64,000 bases of DNA from Mariniblastus fucicola. Its GTDB lineage: Bacteria; Planctomycetota; Planctomycetia; Pirellulales; Pirellulaceae. The stretch's first letter is position 1; each line of letters starts with the position of its first letter. Shown piece after piece: positions 61,808 to 64,000 of the stretch. The position numbers and the translations under genes were made by a program. The notes below the pieces were generated by a model. It was not told the DNA's origin, ran no database searches, and worked only from the letters and a program-made list of their open reading frames with translations. The DNA lies in contig NZ_CP042912.1 in the NCBI RefSeq assembly GCF_008087665.1, positions 2,976,001 through 3,040,000 of the forward strand, given 5' to 3'.

Positions 61808-63379
61808 ATGGATTCCCCCGAGGTCAAACGCGCTCTCATCAGCGTCAGTAATAAACTTGGCATCGTCGATTTCGCCACTGGCTTGGTTGAAAAAGGCGTC
61901 GAAATCTACAGCACAGGCGGGACGCGACGCCATCTCGAACAGGCTGGCGTTAAAGTTCTTGATGTCTCGGAATACACCAAGTTTCCGGAGATGATGGATG
62001 GCCGCGTGAAGACGTTGCATCCAAAAATCTTTGCCGGAATTCTGGCGCGTCGAAATCGTGCCGACGATATGGAGTCGATGTCGGATCACGATATCGTTCC
62101 ATTCGATATGGTTGTCGTGAATCTCTATCCGTTCGCAGCAACAATTGCCAACCCGAATGTTTTGGTTCACGAAGCCATTGAACAGATCGACATCGGCGGA
62201 CCAAGCCTCATTCGTGCCGCTGCCAAGAACAGCGATTACGTCACAGTCGTGTCGAACCCTTACCAGTACGCAGAAGTTCTGGACGAGATCAACACTTCGG
62301 GCACGACTTCGGTTGGGCTGCGTCGGCGATTGATGGCTCAGGCCTTTCAGCATACGGCCAATTACGATTTGACGATCGCGGATTACTTCTCTGGCCAGAC
62401 CGAAGGCGAGACGTTTCCTGCCACGATGACGGTCGTGCTGAACCGCCAATCGGTGCTTCGATACGGCGAGAATAGTCATCAGTCCGCGGCGTTGTACAGC
62501 AGCGAAAACAATCGCGAAGCTTCCTTGGTCAACTCGCGACAGATTCATGGCAAAGCACTTTCGTATAACAATCTGCTGGATCTCGATGCGGCGCTGAACA
62601 TCGTCCGCGGTTTTGACAAAGCGGCTTGCAGTGTGATCAAGCACAACAATCCTTGCGGTGCCGCAATCGGCGATTCTTTGAAAGAAGCTTGCCAGAAAGG
62701 TTTCGCCGGCGATCCAGTCAGTGCGTTTGGCAGCGTCGTTGGAATGAATCAAATCGTTGACGGAGATACGGCCAGCTATCTTGCGGAAGGCGATTTGTTC
62801 GTCGAAGCAATCGTGGCCCCTGGCTTTGACGACGATGCACTGGAAATTCTGGTAACCAAACCAAAATGGAAAAAGAACGTGCGACTGTTGAAAGTCGGTG
62901 AACTGGATCCTCAACGTGGCAGCTGGGAGATGCGTCAGCTGGTTGGCGGCGTGCTGGTGCAAGATGCGGATGTGTTGATCGATGATCCGGAAACGTGGAA
63001 AGTCGTTACCGATGTTGAGCCGGACGAATCGCTGATGGAAGAGCTTGCGTTTGGCTGGTCGATGGTTCGCTACGTGAAATCCAATGCGATTACGCTGTCA
63101 AAAGACTGTGCTCTGGTCGGCGTCGGCGCTGGCCAAATGAGCCGCGTCGATTCGGTGAGGATCGCGATTCGAAAAGCCGGAGAAGAACGTGCTCAGGGTT
63201 CGGTGCTTGCATCGGATGCTTTCTTCCCATTCGCAGATTCGATCCCGTTGGCTGCTGAGGCTGGTGTTTCGGCAATTATTCAACCGGGCGGAAGCATGCG
63301 AGATCAGGAAGTCATCGATGCCTGTAACGAGCACGGAATTCCAATGGTGTTCGCCGGCAAACGTCACTTCCGACACTAA
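61808..63379 (+). CDS. purH: bifunctional AICAR formyltransferase / IMP cyclohydrolase
   Basis: A 523-residue enzyme for the last two steps of IMP synthesis, from the ATG at 61808. The N-terminal cyclohydrolase half has KRALISVSNKLGIVDFA, ISTGG-like YSTGGTRRHL and MDGRVKTLHPKIFAGIL. The C-terminal transformylase half has the active-site KHNNPCGAA, DAFFPFADS and a final PMVFAGKRHFRH. Complete length. A long antisense frame over its 5' two thirds is a shadow. Confidence 0.96.
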   Translation: MDSPEVKRALISVSNKLGIVDFATGLVEKGVEIYSTGGTRRHLEQAGVKVLDVSEYTKFPEMMDGRVKTLHPKIFAGILARRNRADDMESMSDHDIVPFDMVVVNLYPFAATIANPNVLVHEAIEQIDIGGPSLIRAAAKNSDYVTVVSNPYQYAEVLDEINTSGTTSVGLRRRLMAQAFQHTANYDLTIADYFSGQTEGETFPATMTVVLNRQSVLRYGENSHQSAALYSSENNREASLVNSRQIHGKALSYNNLLDLDAALNIVRGFDKAACSVIKHNNPCGAAIGDSLKEACQKGFAGDPVSAFGSVVGMNQIVDGDTASYLAEGDLFVEAIVAPGFDDDALEILVTKPKWKKNVRLLKVGELDPQRGSWEMRQLVGGVLVQDADVLIDDPETWKVVTDVEPDESLMEELAFGWSMVRYVKSNAITLSKDCALVGVGAGQMSRVDSVRIAIRKAGEERAQGSVLASDAFFPFADSIPLAAEAGVSAIIQPGGSMRDQEVIDACNEHGIPMVFAGKRHFRH

Positions 63380-63583
63380 ATCGTCCGTCAGCTGAGGCAC
63401 GGCGGCAATTCTCACGTCCGCGGTTGCGATTCCATATTTGGCACGGTCGTTTCAATTGTGAAATGCGTTTAACTGTGCCGCATGCGTCATCGCGGCATGC
63501 GACGTTCCAACCGGTTGACGTGGATTGCCAGTCACGAGAGACTTGATTCCAAACAGCCCAAGCCATTTTTCGAATTGCACGCT

Positions 63584-64000
63584 ATGGAACTTACCGAAAT
63601 CTTTGCACAGCTTTCTCGTTGGGCACACATTATCGCAGCCATCGTGCTCACCGGCGGAACTCTTTTCATGAGATTCGCTCTGGTCCCTGCGATGTTGGAA
63701 ACTTCGGCAAGCGAAGAAGTTCAACAAGCCGTTCGCAAGCGGTGGATGAAGTGGGTTGCCGGTGCAGCGCTTTTCCTGTTAGTCAGTGGATTTTACAACG
63801 CCTACCTGAAAGCAATCGGCTTCGAACTTTCGCCAATCTACAACGGGTTTCTAGGCGCCAAAATCCTGCTGGGTTTCTTCGCGTTCTGGCTTTCGGCAAC
63901 TCTGGTCGGTCGCAGCGAACGAGCAAAACGATTCCGCGAACGGGAAATTTTCTGGCTCAATATTTTGACCTCTGTCGTGCTGGTGATCGTGTTGATGGCC
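63584..64000 (+). CDS. multi-pass membrane protein, 3' end beyond the window
   Basis: The first 139 codons of a gene cut by the window edge, starting at the ATG 63584. The translation has about four hydrophobic segments (WAHIIAAIVLTGGTLFMRF, WVAGAALFLLVSGFYNAYL, GAKILLGFFAFWLSATLVG and LNILTSVVLVIVLMA). It resembles CopD-like or DUF-type integral membrane proteins, but no decisive motif is visible. Confidence 0.7.
   Translation, partial: MELTEIFAQLSRWAHIIAAIVLTGGTLFMRFALVPAMLETSASEEVQQAVRKRWMKWVAGAALFLLVSGFYNAYLKAIGFELSPIYNGFLGAKILLGFFAFWLSATLVGRSERAKRFREREIFWLNILTSVVLVIVLMA

Noticed and set aside
61688-62962. Long minus-strand frame of 424 codons opposite purH
   Set aside because: It lies wholly antisense to a clear PurH and has no domain signal; codon bias of the real gene creates it.
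1-64000. CRISPR arrays, complete insertion sequences, rRNA, tmRNA or RNase P RNA
   Set aside because: I looked for regular spacer-repeat runs, transposase motifs and conserved RNA cores and saw none.

Overview
The window looks like a piece of chromosome from a planctomycete, probably of the Pirellulales kind (inference). The signs are the MoxR/DUF58/BatA/VWA membrane gene cluster, long alanine/proline-rich AAA+ and repeat-tailed beta-propeller proteins, a 72-residue lipoprotein of a type I associate with this phylum, frequent NPFGDD-type tails, a GAGCGGCAAG...TAGCCGCC hairpin repeat, frequent GTG starts and roughly balanced G+C. No plasmid or phage structural genes, complete insertion sequences, CRISPR arrays or rRNA operons were seen.

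Layout. 1-4450 (minus): MoxR ATPase, DUF58 protein, BatA-like protein and the start of a second MIDAS-bearing membrane protein, tightly coupled. 4514-5842 (minus): a VKOR-DsbA disulfide enzyme. 6127-9282 (minus): a DevBCA-type exporter (adaptor, permease, ATPase). 9400-15200: an accessory, gene-poor and partly decayed stretch ending at a tRNA-Ser(CGA). It holds a VOC-DUF542 fusion, a possible Rrf2 regulator remnant, remnants of a ZIP transporter and a heavy-metal P-type ATPase, a coiled-coil protein, an acetolactate-decarboxylase-like lipoprotein, a VOC protein and a CBS-pair protein. A degenerate direct repeat of the tRNA 3' flank lies at 10.6 kb. 15400-22300: a secreted HExxH protease-like protein, a small lipoprotein, a glycosyltransferase plus FAD oxidoreductase pair, a standalone primase-like/HAD fusion, a Crp/Fnr regulator and a small membrane protein with a zinc-finger-like tail.

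22500-36600: mostly housekeeping and exported functions: AroA, an AAA+ ATPase, an S46 dipeptidyl-peptidase, a SulP anion transporter, RadC, a GNAT acetyltransferase, a response regulator, a Q-rich exported protein, a ThuA-domain protein, Ogt, a membrane protein and a GroES-like protein. 36900-39800 (plus): the translation cluster L25, Pth, S6, SSB, L9, ending in a strong terminator. 40100-48800: a FadL-type outer-membrane protein, an exported hypothetical, a FemAB/CelD-like GNAT, a TIM-barrel protein, a diguanylate cyclase, a TPR protein and a DinB-like protein.

48900-55100 (minus): RicT-like PSP1 protein, PurQ, a GT4 glycosyltransferase, then three genes that together make a trans-4-hydroxy-L-proline degradation set (deaminase, 2-epimerase, D-hydroxyproline oxidase). 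55200-64000: a cyclophilin lipoprotein with a small membrane-anchored partner, a GH81 beta-1,3-glucanase, an RDD/zinc-ribbon protein, a PQQ-type beta-propeller protein, PurH and the start of a membrane protein cut by the window end.

The most unusual items are the primase-like/HAD fusion (19672-20790), the VOC-DUF542 fusion with a possible Rrf2 remnant beside it, the putative decayed island ending at tRNA-Ser, the lipoprotein form of acetolactate decarboxylase, and the hydroxyproline set joined head to tail with purine and RicT genes.
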